Shown here in pieces: positions 37,345 to 48,210 of a DNA stretch of 64,000 bases. The notes below the pieces were generated by a model that searched no databases, was not told the origin of the DNA, and saw only the letters and a program-made list of their open reading frames with translations. The position numbers were made by a program, and so were the translations under genes. Source of the stretch: Pleomorphomonas koreensis DSM 23070 (lineage in GTDB: Bacteria > Pseudomonadota > Alphaproteobacteria > Rhizobiales > Pleomorphomonadaceae); assembly GCF_000425185.1 (NCBI RefSeq), contig NZ_AULH01000001.1:62001-126000 (forward strand), read 5' to 3'. Numbering within the stretch: the stretch's first letter is position 1; each line of letters opens with the position of its first letter.

Positions 37345-38166
37345 ATGTCCCTCGGCGTCTTCGCCGCCGTGCTGGCGGCCGCCCTCGTCCATGCCGGCTG
37401 GAACCTGCTGATCAAGGGTGCCGCCGACAAGCTCGCCATGACCCTGTCGGTGGCGACATGTGCCGGCCTGATCGCGGCGGCGATCCTGCCGTTTCTGCCG
37501 CTGCCGGTACCGGCAAGCTGGCCCTATCTCGCCGCCTCGGTGCTGCTCCAGAGCGTCTACTACCTGCTGATCGCCCGCGCCTACCGCGTCGCCGACATGA
37601 GCCTTGCCTATCCGCTGATGCGCGGCACGGCGCCGCTCGTCGTGGCGCTGTGCGGCGCCGCCGTGTTCGGCGAAACGCTTGGCGGCGGAGAATGGCTGGC
37701 CGTCGGCCTGATCTCGGCCGGCATCGCGGCGCTGGCCCTCGGCGCCGCCCGGTCGGCGGGGGTGGCGACGGCGCTGCTCAACGCTCTGGTCATCGCCAGC
37801 TACACGCTGGTCGACGCCAGAGGCGCGCGACTTTCCGAAGCGCCGGCCGCCTACGTGCTGCTGCTCGCCGTGCCGACCGGCGCCGTCACCGTGGCGACGG
37901 CGCTGGCGGGCGGTGCCCGGCCACGCTTCGACCGGCGCACGCTCGGTCTCGGCCTGGTCGGCGGCGCGGCGACCACGCTGTCCTACGGCATCGCCCTCTG
38001 GGCGATGACGCGGGCGCCGGTGGCGCCGGTCGCCGCCCTGCGCGAGACGTCGATCGTCTTCGGGCTCTTGGGCGGCCGGCTGCTGTTCGGCGAGCGGATC
38101 GGCGGCCGTCGCCTCGCCGCCGTCCTCATGGTGGTGATCGGGGTGATCGCGCTGCGCCTTGCCTGA
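37345..38166 (+). CDS. DMT superfamily (EamA-type) transporter
   Basis: Inner-membrane exporter-like protein, 273 residues, with about nine to ten hydrophobic segments in two homologous halves, and the family motif SLAYPLMRGTAPL in the first half (RETSIVFGLLGGRLLFGERI in the second). CGGAG lies five bases before ATG 37345. It runs opposite to the housekeeping genes around it and converges with the GST gene, leaving three bases. Substrate unknown. Confidence 0.88.
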   Translation: MSLGVFAAVLAAALVHAGWNLLIKGAADKLAMTLSVATCAGLIAAAILPFLPLPVPASWPYLAASVLLQSVYYLLIARAYRVADMSLAYPLMRGTAPLVVALCGAAVFGETLGGGEWLAVGLISAGIAALALGAARSAGVATALLNALVIASYTLVDARGARLSEAPAAYVLLLAVPTGAVTVATALAGGARPRFDRRTLGLGLVGGAATTLSYGIALWAMTRAPVAPVAALRETSIVFGLLGGRLLFGERIGGRRLAAVLMVVIGVIALRLA

Positions 38167-38169
38167 CGG

Positions 38170-38811
38170 TCAGCCGGCGGCGGCGTCGCGGGCGGCGATC
38201 AGCGCCGCCTCGTCGGCTTGCGCCTTGCGCCAGGCTGGCCGGCTGGTGATCCGCTCGATATAGGCGGCGACGGCCGGCGTTTTCTCGAAGATGCCGAAAC
38301 CGGTCACCCAGGCGAGCGCCGTCCCCCAGAGCACGTCGGCGGCCGAGAAGCGCTCGCCCAGCCAGTAGGGCGCAGAGCGCTCCACCTGGGCGTTGACCAG
38401 GGCGACGACGCTGGCATGGTCGGCGTAAGGGGCGGTCGAGCGCGGCAGCGGCGGCCGCTGCATGGCGTGATCGACCAGCGCCGGCTCGAAGGAGCTGCCG
38501 TAGAACACCATCCAGCGCAGATAGGGCGCCCGCTTCGGATCGTCGAAGGCAGGGGCGAGGCCGGCCGCCGGGAACAGGTCGGCGAGATAGAGGGCGACGG
38601 CCGCCTGCTCGGTGACCAACTCGCCGCGATGGCTGATGGCCGGCACCTTGCCGAGCGGATTGACAGCGAGGTAGCCGGTCGCGAGATGGCTGCCGCCGCG
38701 GATGTCGAGGACGTCGAGGTCATAGGGAACGCCCAGTTCCTCGAGGAGCACGCGGATGGCGAAGGCGCGGCTCTGCGGCGCGTAGTGGAAGACGAGGCGG
38801 TCGTCGGTCAT
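38170..38811 (-). CDS. Glutathione S-transferase family protein
   Basis: Predicted cytosolic glutathione transferase, 213 residues. The N-terminal thioredoxin-fold domain has the glutathione-binding elements NPLGKVPAI and ELVTEQAAVALYLAD (cis-proline and Glu/Gln-Ala pair); the C-terminal helical domain contains ERFSAADVLWGTAL. The residue near position 12 (YAPQSRAFA) is Ser/Gln rather than a clear Tyr, fitting bacterial classes. It lies in the gap between rbfA and truB and shares the minus orientation. Confidence 0.9.
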   Translation of the reverse strand: MTDDRLVFHYAPQSRAFAIRVLLEELGVPYDLDVLDIRGGSHLATGYLAVNPLGKVPAISHRGELVTEQAAVALYLADLFPAAGLAPAFDDPKRAPYLRWMVFYGSSFEPALVDHAMQRPPLPRSTAPYADHASVVALVNAQVERSAPYWLGERFSAADVLWGTALAWVTGFGIFEKTPAVAAYIERITSRPAWRKAQADEAALIAARDAAAG

Positions 38812-38902
38812 GGATCATCTCTCCTCGGGGCGTCGGCCCCATGGCGAAAATGTCCGACGACCGGCCGTCAGGATCTGGCAGCTTCGATACAGACGGAAGA
38901 TG

Positions 38903-39328
38903 TCAGCGATCCCCCGGTTCCGAATCGTCGCCGGCGAGGTCGCGCGCCACGTCCGGCGAATGCAGCAGCGCGTCGATGTGGGCGGTCTCGTCGAAGCGGT
39001 CGTCGTAGCGGAAGACGAGGTCGGGCGCGAACTTGAGGTTGATGCGGCGCGCCACCTGGCCGCGCAGCCAGCGGGCGTGGCGGCCCAGCGCCTTCTCGGC
39101 CGCCTTGGGATCGCCGCCGCCGAGCGGCGTGATGTAGACGGTGGCGTTCCTGAGATCGGGGCTGACGCGCACCTCCGGCACGGTGATCATCATCGCCGTC
39201 ACCGCGTCGTCCGTCAGCTCGCCGCGCGACAGGATGTCGGCGAGCGCATGGCGGATCAGCTCGCCGACGCGCAGCTGGCGCTGGGAGGGGGCGCGGGCCT
39301 CGCCCTGGGAAGAACCGTGATGGGGCAT
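38903..39328 (-). CDS. rbfA: 30S ribosome-binding factor A
   Basis: Assembly factor that binds the 16S rRNA 5' region during late 30S maturation, 141 residues with a single KH-like domain. It shows RVGELIRHALADILSRGEL at the N-terminus and VRVSPDLRNATVYITPLG in the core. AGGAGG sits seven bases before ATG 39328. The C-terminal tail is acidic. It follows infB by 68 bases. Confidence 0.96.
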   Translation of the reverse strand: MPHHGSSQGEARAPSQRQLRVGELIRHALADILSRGELTDDAVTAMMITVPEVRVSPDLRNATVYITPLGGGDPKAAEKALGRHARWLRGQVARRINLKFAPDLVFRYDDRFDETAHIDALLHSPDVARDLAGDDSEPGDR

Positions 39329-39346
39329 GCTTGCCTCCTGAAACGA

Positions 39347-39377
39347 ACGAAGCGGCAGGGTCCTCCCGCCGCTTCGT
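39347..39377 (-). other. Stem-loop between infB and rbfA
   Basis: A perfect 10-bp stem (39347-39356 with 39368-39377, 11-base loop) precedes the rbfA ribosome binding site. The following TCGTTTC is too short for efficient termination; RNA processing or partial termination is likely. Confidence 0.5.
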
Positions 39378-39396
39378 GGATGCCTTGAGGAACGCG

Positions 39397-42036
<2,640 letters not shown>

Positions 42037-42109
42037 GCCGTGTTCTATCCTTGCGGGCCGCTGCCACGCCCCGGATGGGCGACGCAATGGCCGATCGTAT
42101 TCGCGAACC

Positions 42110-42823
42110 TCAGGAAAGGTACGCTGTCCAGTCCGTCTCCGGCGCTTCGCCCCTGTAGCGGGCCAGCGCTGCAGCGCATTTCAGGAAGCTGGTGCTCGCC
42201 CCACCGGCGAGCAGTGCAGCATGTATCACATTTGCGCCACCCAATGCCAAATCCATTTCGCTCGAGGCGAAGATTCCGGCGATGACCTTCGGCCCGGAAG
42301 GCGGCGGTTGTTGCCATAATGCCGCATTCGCAGGCGTTTCGTCCGTTTCCTCGGTTGCACCGACCAGCGCGCCGGTTGCGCGAAGGCGCCGCCGCACCGC
42401 CTGTCCGATCTTGCGGCGGCCGTCGTCGGCCGCCTCGCGGGCGTGCAGCACGGCGACGACGCCGCCCTTGCCGACCGCCCCGGTCACCTGGTCGAAACCG
42501 GTCACCACCAGACCCGCCTTGCGCGCCATGGAGAGGGACGACAGCGCCGCCTTCAACAGCAGCGCCTCGACCATCTCCGGCAGGTCGCCGGCCGCCTTCG
42601 CCTCGGCCTTGAGGCCGCGCGAAAAGGCCTTCTTCCGCACCGCCTCGGCGACCATGTCGCGGCGTGAGGTCACCCAGACGCCGCGTCCGGGCAGATTGCC
42701 GCGGATGTCCGGCACCACGGCGCCGTCCGGCCCCAGCACGAAACGCACGAGACCCTCGGGCGGTTGCGCGACGCGCGTCACGATGCAACTGCGTTCCGCC
42801 GTCTCGGGCTTGGGTGCCATCAT
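42110..42823 (-). CDS. YlxR-L7Ae fusion RNA-binding protein
   Basis: A 237-residue RNA-binding protein. Residues about 10-80 are a YlxR/DUF448 domain ([19 protein letters not shown]) and residues about 90-185 an L7Ae/YlxQ-like domain ([16 protein letters not shown]). The two are separate genes in Firmicutes and fused in Alphaproteobacteria. The extended C-terminus is less conserved. The start is one of two adjacent ATGs (42823 or 42820). Located between nusA and infB as expected. Confidence 0.92.
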   Translation of the reverse strand: MMAPKPETAERSCIVTRVAQPPEGLVRFVLGPDGAVVPDIRGNLPGRGVWVTSRRDMVAEAVRKKAFSRGLKAEAKAAGDLPEMVEALLLKAALSSLSMARKAGLVVTGFDQVTGAVGKGGVVAVLHAREAADDGRRKIGQAVRRRLRATGALVGATEETDETPANAALWQQPPPSGPKVIAGIFASSEMDLALGGANVIHAALLAGGASTSFLKCAAALARYRGEAPETDWTAYLS

Positions 42824-42873
42824 CCTCGTTCCGGTTGCGGGAGGCCGCGTTGGGCGGCCTCCTCGGGCATTTG

Positions 42874-44493
42874 TCAGTCGGCCGTCTCCTCGGCGACTTC
42901 TTCCTCGGCAGCGGCTTCCTCGGCAGCGGCTTCCTCGTCCTCGGCCGGCGGCTCGATCCAGCCGGCGGCGACGCGCGCCGCCATGACGATGGCCTCGGCG
43001 TCGGTGCGGCTGACGTCGAGATCGGAGAACAGGCCGCGGTTGCGGATGGTCTCGCCGCCCTTGCGCTCGGTCCAGCCGACGAGGTCGTCGGTGGCGCAGC
43101 CGGCCAGGTCTTCCACCGTCTTGATGCCGTCCTTGCCGAGGGCGACCATCATCGCCGTGGTGACGCCCGGCACTTCGCGCAAGCCATCCTCGACGCCGAG
43201 CTTGATGCGCTCCTCGTCGAGTTCACGCTCCTTGGCGTCGAGATAGTCCTGGGCGCGCGCCTGGATCTCAACGGCGGTCTCCTCGTCGAAGCCCTCGATG
43301 GCGGCGATCTCGTCGCCCTCCACCATGGTCAGCTCCTCGACGGAGGAGAAGCCCTCGGTGGCAAGCAACTGGCCGACCACCTCGTCGACGTTGAGCGCGT
43401 TCATGAACAGCTCGGTGCGCTCGTTGAATTCCTTCTGGCGCCGCTCGCTCTCTTCCTGTTCGGTCATGATGTCGATGGCCCAGCCGGTCAGCTGGCTGGC
43501 CAGACGCACGTTCTGGCCGCGCCGGCCGATGGCCAGCGACAGCTGGTCGTCGGGCACCACCACCTCGATGCGCTCGGCGTCCTCGTCGAGCACCACCTTG
43601 GCGACTTCCGCCGGCTGCAGCGCATTGACGATGAAGGTGGCCGGATCGGGCGACCAGGGGATGATGTCGATCTTCTCGCCCTGCAGCTCCTGCACCACCG
43701 CCTGGACGCGGCTGCCGCGCATGCCGACGCAGGCGCCGACCGGGTCGATCGACGAATCCTTGGAGATGACGGCGATCTTGGCGCGCGAGCCGGGGTCGCG
43801 GGCCACCGACTTGACCTCGATGATGCCGTCGTAGATTTCCGGCACTTCCGAGGCGAACAGCTTGGCCATGAACAGCGGATGGGTGCGGGAGAGGAACACC
43901 TGCGGCCCGCGCTGCTCGCGGCGCACGTCATGGATGATGGCGCGGATGCGGTCGCCGTAGCGGAAGCTCTCGCGCGGGATCAGCTCGTCGCGGCGGCAGA
44001 TCGCCTCGCCGCGGCCGAGGTCGACGATGACGTTGCCGTATTCGACGCGCTTGACGACGCCGTTCACCACCTCGCCGATGCGGTCCTTGAACTCGTCGAA
44101 CTGGCGATCGCGCTCGGCCTCGCGCACCTTCTGCACGATCACCTGCTTGGCCGACTGGGCGGCGATGCGGCCGAAATCGATCGGCGGCAGCGGCTCGGAG
44201 ATGAAGTCGCCGACCATGGCCGCCGGGTTGCGGCGCTGCGCCTCGGCGAGGTCGACCTCGGTCGAGAAGTTCTCGACGGCTTCCACCACCTGCAACAGGC
44301 GCTGCAGCTTGATCTCGCCGGTGCGCGGGTTGATCTCGGCGCGGACGTCGGTCTCCGAACCGTAGCGCGAGCGGGCCGCCTTCTGGATGGCGTCCTCCAT
44401 CGCGGCGATGACGATCTGCCGGTCGATCGACTTCTCGCGGGCCACCGCGTCGGCGATCTGCAAGAGTTCCAAACGGTTCGCACTGACGGCCAT
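42874..44493 (-). CDS. nusA: Transcription termination/antitermination protein NusA
   Basis: RNA polymerase-associated elongation factor, 539 residues. Domains in order are an N-terminal polymerase-binding region (1-130), S1 (about 135-200), KH1 ([19 protein letters not shown]) and KH2 ([18 protein letters not shown]), then two acidic helix-hairpin repeats and an Ala/Glu-rich tail. NusA enhances intrinsic termination, which is relevant to the hairpin in its own operon leader. Confidence 0.98.
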   Translation of the reverse strand: MAVSANRLELLQIADAVAREKSIDRQIVIAAMEDAIQKAARSRYGSETDVRAEINPRTGEIKLQRLLQVVEAVENFSTEVDLAEAQRRNPAAMVGDFISEPLPPIDFGRIAAQSAKQVIVQKVREAERDRQFDEFKDRIGEVVNGVVKRVEYGNVIVDLGRGEAICRRDELIPRESFRYGDRIRAIIHDVRREQRGPQVFLSRTHPLFMAKLFASEVPEIYDGIIEVKSVARDPGSRAKIAVISKDSSIDPVGACVGMRGSRVQAVVQELQGEKIDIIPWSPDPATFIVNALQPAEVAKVVLDEDAERIEVVVPDDQLSLAIGRRGQNVRLASQLTGWAIDIMTEQEESERRQKEFNERTELFMNALNVDEVVGQLLATEGFSSVEELTMVEGDEIAAIEGFDEETAVEIQARAQDYLDAKERELDEERIKLGVEDGLREVPGVTTAMMVALGKDGIKTVEDLAGCATDDLVGWTERKGGETIRNRGLFSDLDVSRTDAEAIVMAARVAAGWIEPPAEDEEAAAEEAAAEEEVAEETAD

Positions 44494-44558
44494 AGTCTTC
44501 GTCTCCTGCCCTCGATGGGGTCCTGTTCCGTCCTTCGGGGATGATCCCGGTTTGCTGT

Positions 44559-44578
44559 CCGGGCGGCGGACCGCCCGG
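44559..44578 (-). other. Stem-loop between rimP and nusA
   Basis: An 8-bp perfect stem (44559-44566 with 44571-44578, 4-base loop) starts nine bases past the rimP stop. There is no U-tract; it may modulate the rimP/nusA ratio. Confidence 0.45.
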
Positions 44579-44586
44579 CGTCCTCG

Positions 44587-45180
44587 TCAGCTCTTGCCCG
44601 CCTTCAGCGCCTCGCGGATCAGCGCCTCGTTGAGCACGAGGCGCGCTTCCGCGACGCCGTCGAGCGGGAATTCGATGTCCTTGGTGCCGTCCTCGAGCGC
44701 CTGCAGCAGATGCAGGCCGCCCTTGTCGTCCGCAACACCGGTCAGCCAGCCGCGAAACCGCTTGCGGCCGTGCACCGGCACGGCGAGTTCCAGCTTGGCC
44801 TCGAAGCCCGACCAGCGCACGAAGTCCGAACGCCGCACCAGGATGCGGTCCATGCCCGGCGACGACATTTCCAGCGTGTAGGGCTTGCCGATCGGGTCGT
44901 CGACGTCGAGGAGCGGCGAGATGACGTTGCTGGCCGTCTCGCAATCCTCGACGCTCATCGTGCCGTCGGCCTTCTCGGCGAAGATCTGCAGCGTCGCGCC
45001 GTTCATGCCGGTCATCCGCACCCGGACGAGGCGGTAGCCGAGGTCGAGCAGCGCCGGCTCGACGATGGCGGCGACGCGTGCCTCGACGCCGGTCTCGCTG
45101 ACGAGGCGCGGCTCGTCGAGCGCGCTGTCGACGCTCTGGCCGCCGAGCGGCGGAAGGGGCGGCTGGTCCTCGGTGGTCAT
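44587..45180 (-). CDS. rimP: Ribosome maturation factor RimP
   Basis: 30S assembly factor, 197 residues. RimP hallmarks include LGYRLVRVRMTG and VEDCETASNVISPLLDVDDPI, then YTLEMSSPGMDRILVRRSDF, and an Sm-like C-terminal domain (ELAVPVHGRKRFRGWLTGV). First gene of the rimP-nusA-ylxR-infB-rbfA run, with a predicted promoter and a leader hairpin upstream. Confidence 0.97.
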   Translation of the reverse strand: MTTEDQPPLPPLGGQSVDSALDEPRLVSETGVEARVAAIVEPALLDLGYRLVRVRMTGMNGATLQIFAEKADGTMSVEDCETASNVISPLLDVDDPIGKPYTLEMSSPGMDRILVRRSDFVRWSGFEAKLELAVPVHGRKRFRGWLTGVADDKGGLHLLQALEDGTKDIEFPLDGVAEARLVLNEALIREALKAGKS

Positions 45181-45220
45181 CGGTGGGCGGCATCCCTCGC
45201 GGCGCGCCGGCCGTCGCGGG

Positions 45221-45254
45221 CAATAAAAAAGAGCGGGACCTTTCGGACCCACTC
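45221..45254 (-). terminator. Intrinsic-terminator-like hairpin in the rimP-nusA leader
   Basis: On the minus strand GAGTGGGTCC (45245-45254) pairs with GGTCCCGCTC (45231-45240) over ten positions, with one wobble, one T-T mismatch and a GAAA tetraloop, followed by TTTTTTATTG. It lies between the predicted operon promoter and the rimP start, so it is an attenuator candidate; it also could end trmB transcripts. Confidence 0.85.
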
Positions 45255-45292
45255 CCAACCCGCTTCAGCAGCGCATCAGAACTGATACGCCC

Positions 45293-45321
45293 CATATAGG
45301 CCGCTTTCGCGCGGAAATCAA
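45293..45321 (-). promoter_or_regulatory. Predicted promoter of the rimP-nusA-infB operon
   Basis: TTGATT (45316-45321) and TATATG (45293-45298) are spaced by exactly 17 bp on the minus strand, 20 bases downstream of the trmB stop. The start of transcription would fall near 45286, ahead of the terminator-like hairpin. Confidence 0.65.
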
Positions 45322-45341
45322 TGCCTCGGCCGCAAGGGCCG

Positions 45342-46076
45342 TCAGGCGACCGTTTTCCGCGCCGCGCGGCGAAACGTCAGATAGGCGGAGCCGCGCCCCT
45401 CGCGCCGCGCCTTGGCCTCGTAGCGGGTGCCGGGCCAGCCGTCCCACGGCTGCCGCCAGTCGTCGGGCGCCGAAGCCGTCCAGGCGAAGGCCGGATTGGC
45501 GCGGACGTGGCGCAGCGTCCAGTCGACGTAGGTGTCGATGTCGGAGGCAAACCAGAACTCGCCGCCGTCCTTCAGCACGCGGGCGAAGCGGGCGACGGTG
45601 TCGGCGCCGACGAAGCGGCGCTTCCAGTGACGCTTCTTCGGCCAGGGATCGGGGTAGAGCAACAGCACGCGGGTCAGCGACGCCTCGGGCAGCCAGTCGA
45701 GCACGCGCACGCCGTCCTCGCCGGACAGCCTGATGTTGGCGATATCGGCGTCGGCGATGCGGCCGAGTGCCTTGGTCATGCCGTTGACGAAGGGCTCGAC
45801 GCCGATGAAGCCGACATCGGGCCGTTCGAGCGCCCGATGGACGAGATGCTCGCCGCCGCCGAAGCCGATCTCCAGCCGGATCTCGGCCGGCGCCTGCGGG
45901 AACAGCGCCGCAAGGTCGGCCGGGGCGGGCGCCGAAAGGTCGAGCGCCAGCCGCGGCAGCAGGCTTTCCAGCCGCTCGGCCTGACCCTTCCTCAGCGTCT
46001 TGCCCTTGCGGCGGCCGAAGAAGGCGTTCTCCCGCGGCTCTCCCGCTCTCTGGTCCAGGCCGTGGTGGTCGGTCAT
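45342..46076 (-). CDS. trmB: tRNA (guanine-N7-)-methyltransferase
   Basis: SAM-dependent enzyme making m7G46 in tRNA, 244 residues from the preferred ATG 46076 (MTDHHGLD). [12 protein letters not shown] is the SAM-binding motif I, and [16 protein letters not shown] the family signature. A further upstream ATG at 46091 abuts the U-tract of the metK terminator and would lack a free ribosome binding site, so it was not chosen. Lies between metK and rimP. Confidence 0.95.
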   Translation of the reverse strand: MTDHHGLDQRAGEPRENAFFGRRKGKTLRKGQAERLESLLPRLALDLSAPAPADLAALFPQAPAEIRLEIGFGGGEHLVHRALERPDVGFIGVEPFVNGMTKALGRIADADIANIRLSGEDGVRVLDWLPEASLTRVLLLYPDPWPKKRHWKRRFVGADTVARFARVLKDGGEFWFASDIDTYVDWTLRHVRANPAFAWTASAPDDWRQPWDGWPGTRYEAKARREGRGSAYLTFRRAARKTVA

Positions 46077-46092
46077 CGTCGTCCGTCGCATG

Positions 46093-46122
46093 AAAAAGCC
46101 CCGGTCACGGGGCGACCGGGGC
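46093..46122 (-). terminator. Intrinsic terminator of metK
   Basis: A perfect 9-bp stem (46098-46106 with 46114-46122, 7-base loop) is followed on the minus strand by TTTTTC. It ends one base before a possible trmB start at 46091, so trmB depends on read-through or on a promoter hidden in this region. Confidence 0.85.
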
Positions 46123-46145
46123 CGTCTTTAGCTGGTTCCCGCCCG

Positions 46146-47321
46146 TTAGGCGAGGGCCGACTTCAGCGCGTCGACCAGATCGAGCGCCTCCCAGGAAAAG
46201 CCGCCGTCGGCTTCGGCCGGCCGGCCGAAGTGGCCGTAGGCGGCGGTGCGGGCGTAGATCGGCCGGTTGAGGCCGAGCCGCTCGCGGATGCCGCGCGGGC
46301 TGAGGCGGACGAAGTCGCGATTGCCGAGCACCTTCTCGATGCGCGCCGGATCGACGGTGCCGGTATCATGCAGGTCGACGTAGATGGACAGCGGATCGCT
46401 GACGCCGATGGCGTAGGAGAGCTGGATGGTGGCGCGGTCGGCGAGGCCGGCGGCGACGATGTTCTTGGCCAGCCAGCGGGCGGCATAGGCGGCCGAGCGG
46501 TCGACCTTGGTCGGGTCCTTGCCCGAGAAGGCGCCGCCGCCGTGCGGCGCCGCGCCGCCGTAGGTGTCGACGATGATCTTGCGACCGGTCAGGCCGGCGT
46601 CGCCGTCCGGGCCTCCGATCACGAACTTGCCGGTCGGGTTGACGTGCCAGACGGTGTCCTCGTTGACCCAGCCGGCCGGCAGGGCGGCGATGACATGCGG
46701 CTCGACGATGCGGCGCACGTCGGCCGAACTGAGGCCGTCGGCGTGCTGGGTGGACAGCACGATCTGCTGCGCCCGCACCGCCTTGCCGTTCTCGTAGGCG
46801 ACGGTCACCTGGCTCTTGGCGTCGGGGCCGAGCAGCGGCTCCTGGCCGGACTTGCGGGCCACGGCGAGGTCGGAGAGGATCTTGTGGGCATAGTAGATCG
46901 GCGCCGGCATCAGCTCCGGCGTCTCGCGGCAGGCATAGCCGAACATGATGCCCTGGTCGCCGGCGCCCTCGTCCTTGTCGGCGGCGGCGTCGACGCCCTG
47001 GGCGATGTCCGACGACTGCTCGTGCAGCAGGATCTCGATGCGGGCGTTCTGCCAGTGGAAGCCGTTCTGGGCGTAGCCGATGTCGCGGATCGCCTCGCGC
47101 GTCAGGTGCTCGATCAGCGCGTTGTCGACGGATTTCGGACCGCGCGTCTCGCCGGCGATGACGACGCGGTTGGTGGTGGCCAGCGTCTCGGCCGCCACGC
47201 GCGCCTGCGGTTCGGCGGCGAGGAAGGCATCGACGATGGTGTCGGAAATGCGGTCGCAGACCTTGTCGGGATGGCCTTCCGAGACGGACTCGGAAGTGAA
47301 GAGGTAGTTCTGGCGGGACAT
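46146..47321 (-). CDS. metK: S-adenosylmethionine synthetase
   Basis: Makes SAM from methionine and ATP, 391 residues. It has [18 protein letters not shown] at the N-terminus, [16 protein letters not shown], and [19 protein letters not shown], the ATP-binding and metal motifs of the family. It is placed downstream of the PraR-like regulator as in rhizobia. I see no SAM-class riboswitch in the leader. Confidence 0.98.
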   Translation of the reverse strand: MSRQNYLFTSESVSEGHPDKVCDRISDTIVDAFLAAEPQARVAAETLATTNRVVIAGETRGPKSVDNALIEHLTREAIRDIGYAQNGFHWQNARIEILLHEQSSDIAQGVDAAADKDEGAGDQGIMFGYACRETPELMPAPIYYAHKILSDLAVARKSGQEPLLGPDAKSQVTVAYENGKAVRAQQIVLSTQHADGLSSADVRRIVEPHVIAALPAGWVNEDTVWHVNPTGKFVIGGPDGDAGLTGRKIIVDTYGGAAPHGGGAFSGKDPTKVDRSAAYAARWLAKNIVAAGLADRATIQLSYAIGVSDPLSIYVDLHDTGTVDPARIEKVLGNRDFVRLSPRGIRERLGLNRPIYARTAAYGHFGRPAEADGGFSWEALDLVDALKSALA

Positions 47322-47576
47322 AGGGTTTACCCCTCAAAGAAAACGCCGGCACACGGCTCGGCGGCGAACACTGTTCTGTCGCGTGGGCTGTCCGTCGCGG
47401 CGCCCTCTTTTCGCAAAGCCCCGCAAGAAGCGCAAGCCTCCGCCGCCGCCCGGTGCAGTTTTGCAAGGCACCGTGCGTCGCGGCCACGATGGCGGCAGGT
47501 TCGTTTCCCGCCGCCGGCCGTCACCGGAAATCCGTTTCTGTTCGACCGCCAGAGGGGAGGGGTGCCGACGACCCTC
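47322..47576 (-). other. metK leader, no recognised element
   Basis: A 255-base GC-rich leader precedes metK. I could not recognise a SAM-I, SAM-II, SAM-IV or SAM/SAH riboswitch, nor a convincing promoter; TTGCGC-17-GAAAAG near 47405-47440 on the minus strand is the best weak match. Covariance search would be decisive. Confidence 0.3.
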
Positions 47577-47622
47577 CAAAAGCAAACGGCGGACCGCGCC
47601 GGCCGAGCCGGCACGATCCGCC
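47577..47622 (-). terminator. Intrinsic terminator of the praR-like gene
   Basis: A 16-bp stem (47588-47603 with 47607-47622, two G-T wobbles, loop of three) is followed on the minus strand by GTTTGCTTTT. It starts 22 bases after the regulator stop. Confidence 0.85.
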
Positions 47623-47644
47623 GCCATCCGGCGCGGAGATCCGA

Positions 47645-48058
47645 TCAGGCGTCGCCTTCCTCGGCGGCCAGCGTCTGCACGAGGTCGACGATGCGCCGGC
47701 GGACGCGGGCGTCCTTGATGCGGACGAAAGACGTGTTGAGCGACAGCCCCTCCGTCGACGACAGGAAGTCGACGACATATGTGTGGCTGGAACTCTCGGC
47801 AAAGCCTGCCGCTTCCTCCGGCGTGCCGGGCGCGTCCTCGAAGAAGAAGGACACCGGAACCTTCAGCACGGTGGCGATGTGCTGGAGACGGCTGGCGCCG
47901 ACGCGGTTGGTGCCCTTTTCGTATTTCTGGATCTGCTGGAACGTGATGCCGAGCGCCTCGCCCAGCTTTTCCTGGCTCATGCCAAGCATCATGCGACGGA
48001 GCCGTACGCGACTGCCGACGTGGACATCAATTGGATTGGGGGACTTCTTGCTGGCCAT
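47645..48058 (-). CDS. praR: XRE family regulator, PraR/PhrR type
   Basis: DNA-binding protein, 137 residues. A Cro/C1-type helix-turn-helix covers about residues 17-71 (SQEKLGEALGITFQQIQKYE), followed by a short oligomerisation tail ending LVQTLAAEEGDA. Position between lnt and metK is that of rhizobial praR (phrR, downstream of actA=lnt in Sinorhizobium), a repressor linked to acid response, quorum sensing and surface attachment. Symbol rests on synteny plus family. Confidence 0.85.
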   Translation of the reverse strand: MASKKSPNPIDVHVGSRVRLRRMMLGMSQEKLGEALGITFQQIQKYEKGTNRVGASRLQHIATVLKVPVSFFFEDAPGTPEEAAGFAESSSHTYVVDFLSSTEGLSLNTSFVRIKDARVRRRIVDLVQTLAAEEGDA

Positions 48059-48181
48059 ATTAATCTCGTCTGCGGGTTGAACCCGCGGTTATCGATGAGG
48101 CTCGCAAGGCGCGGTCTTTAATTTGTTGTCTTGCGGCCCATTTCTTGGCAAACGAACATAACAGCATCGTTGCGCGCTGCG

Positions 48182-48210
48182 ATTGTTGTCCGCGAACGAG
48201 AAGTTGTCAA
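48182..48210 (-). promoter_or_regulatory. Promoter of the praR-like gene with repeated TTGTTGTC motifs
   Basis: TTGACA (48205-48210) and AACAAT (48182-48187) are 17 bp apart on the minus strand. The plus strand carries TTGTTGTC at 48183-48190 and again at 48123-48130, and GTTGTCAAC at 48203-48211, so the promoter is bracketed by related sequences that could be autoregulatory sites. The -35 overlaps the end of lnt. Confidence 0.55.

Noticed and set aside
47322-47644. Possible SAM riboswitch ahead of metK
   Set aside because: None of the conserved cores of SAM-I, SAM-II or SAM/SAH classes could be seen by eye; a covariance search would be needed to revive it.
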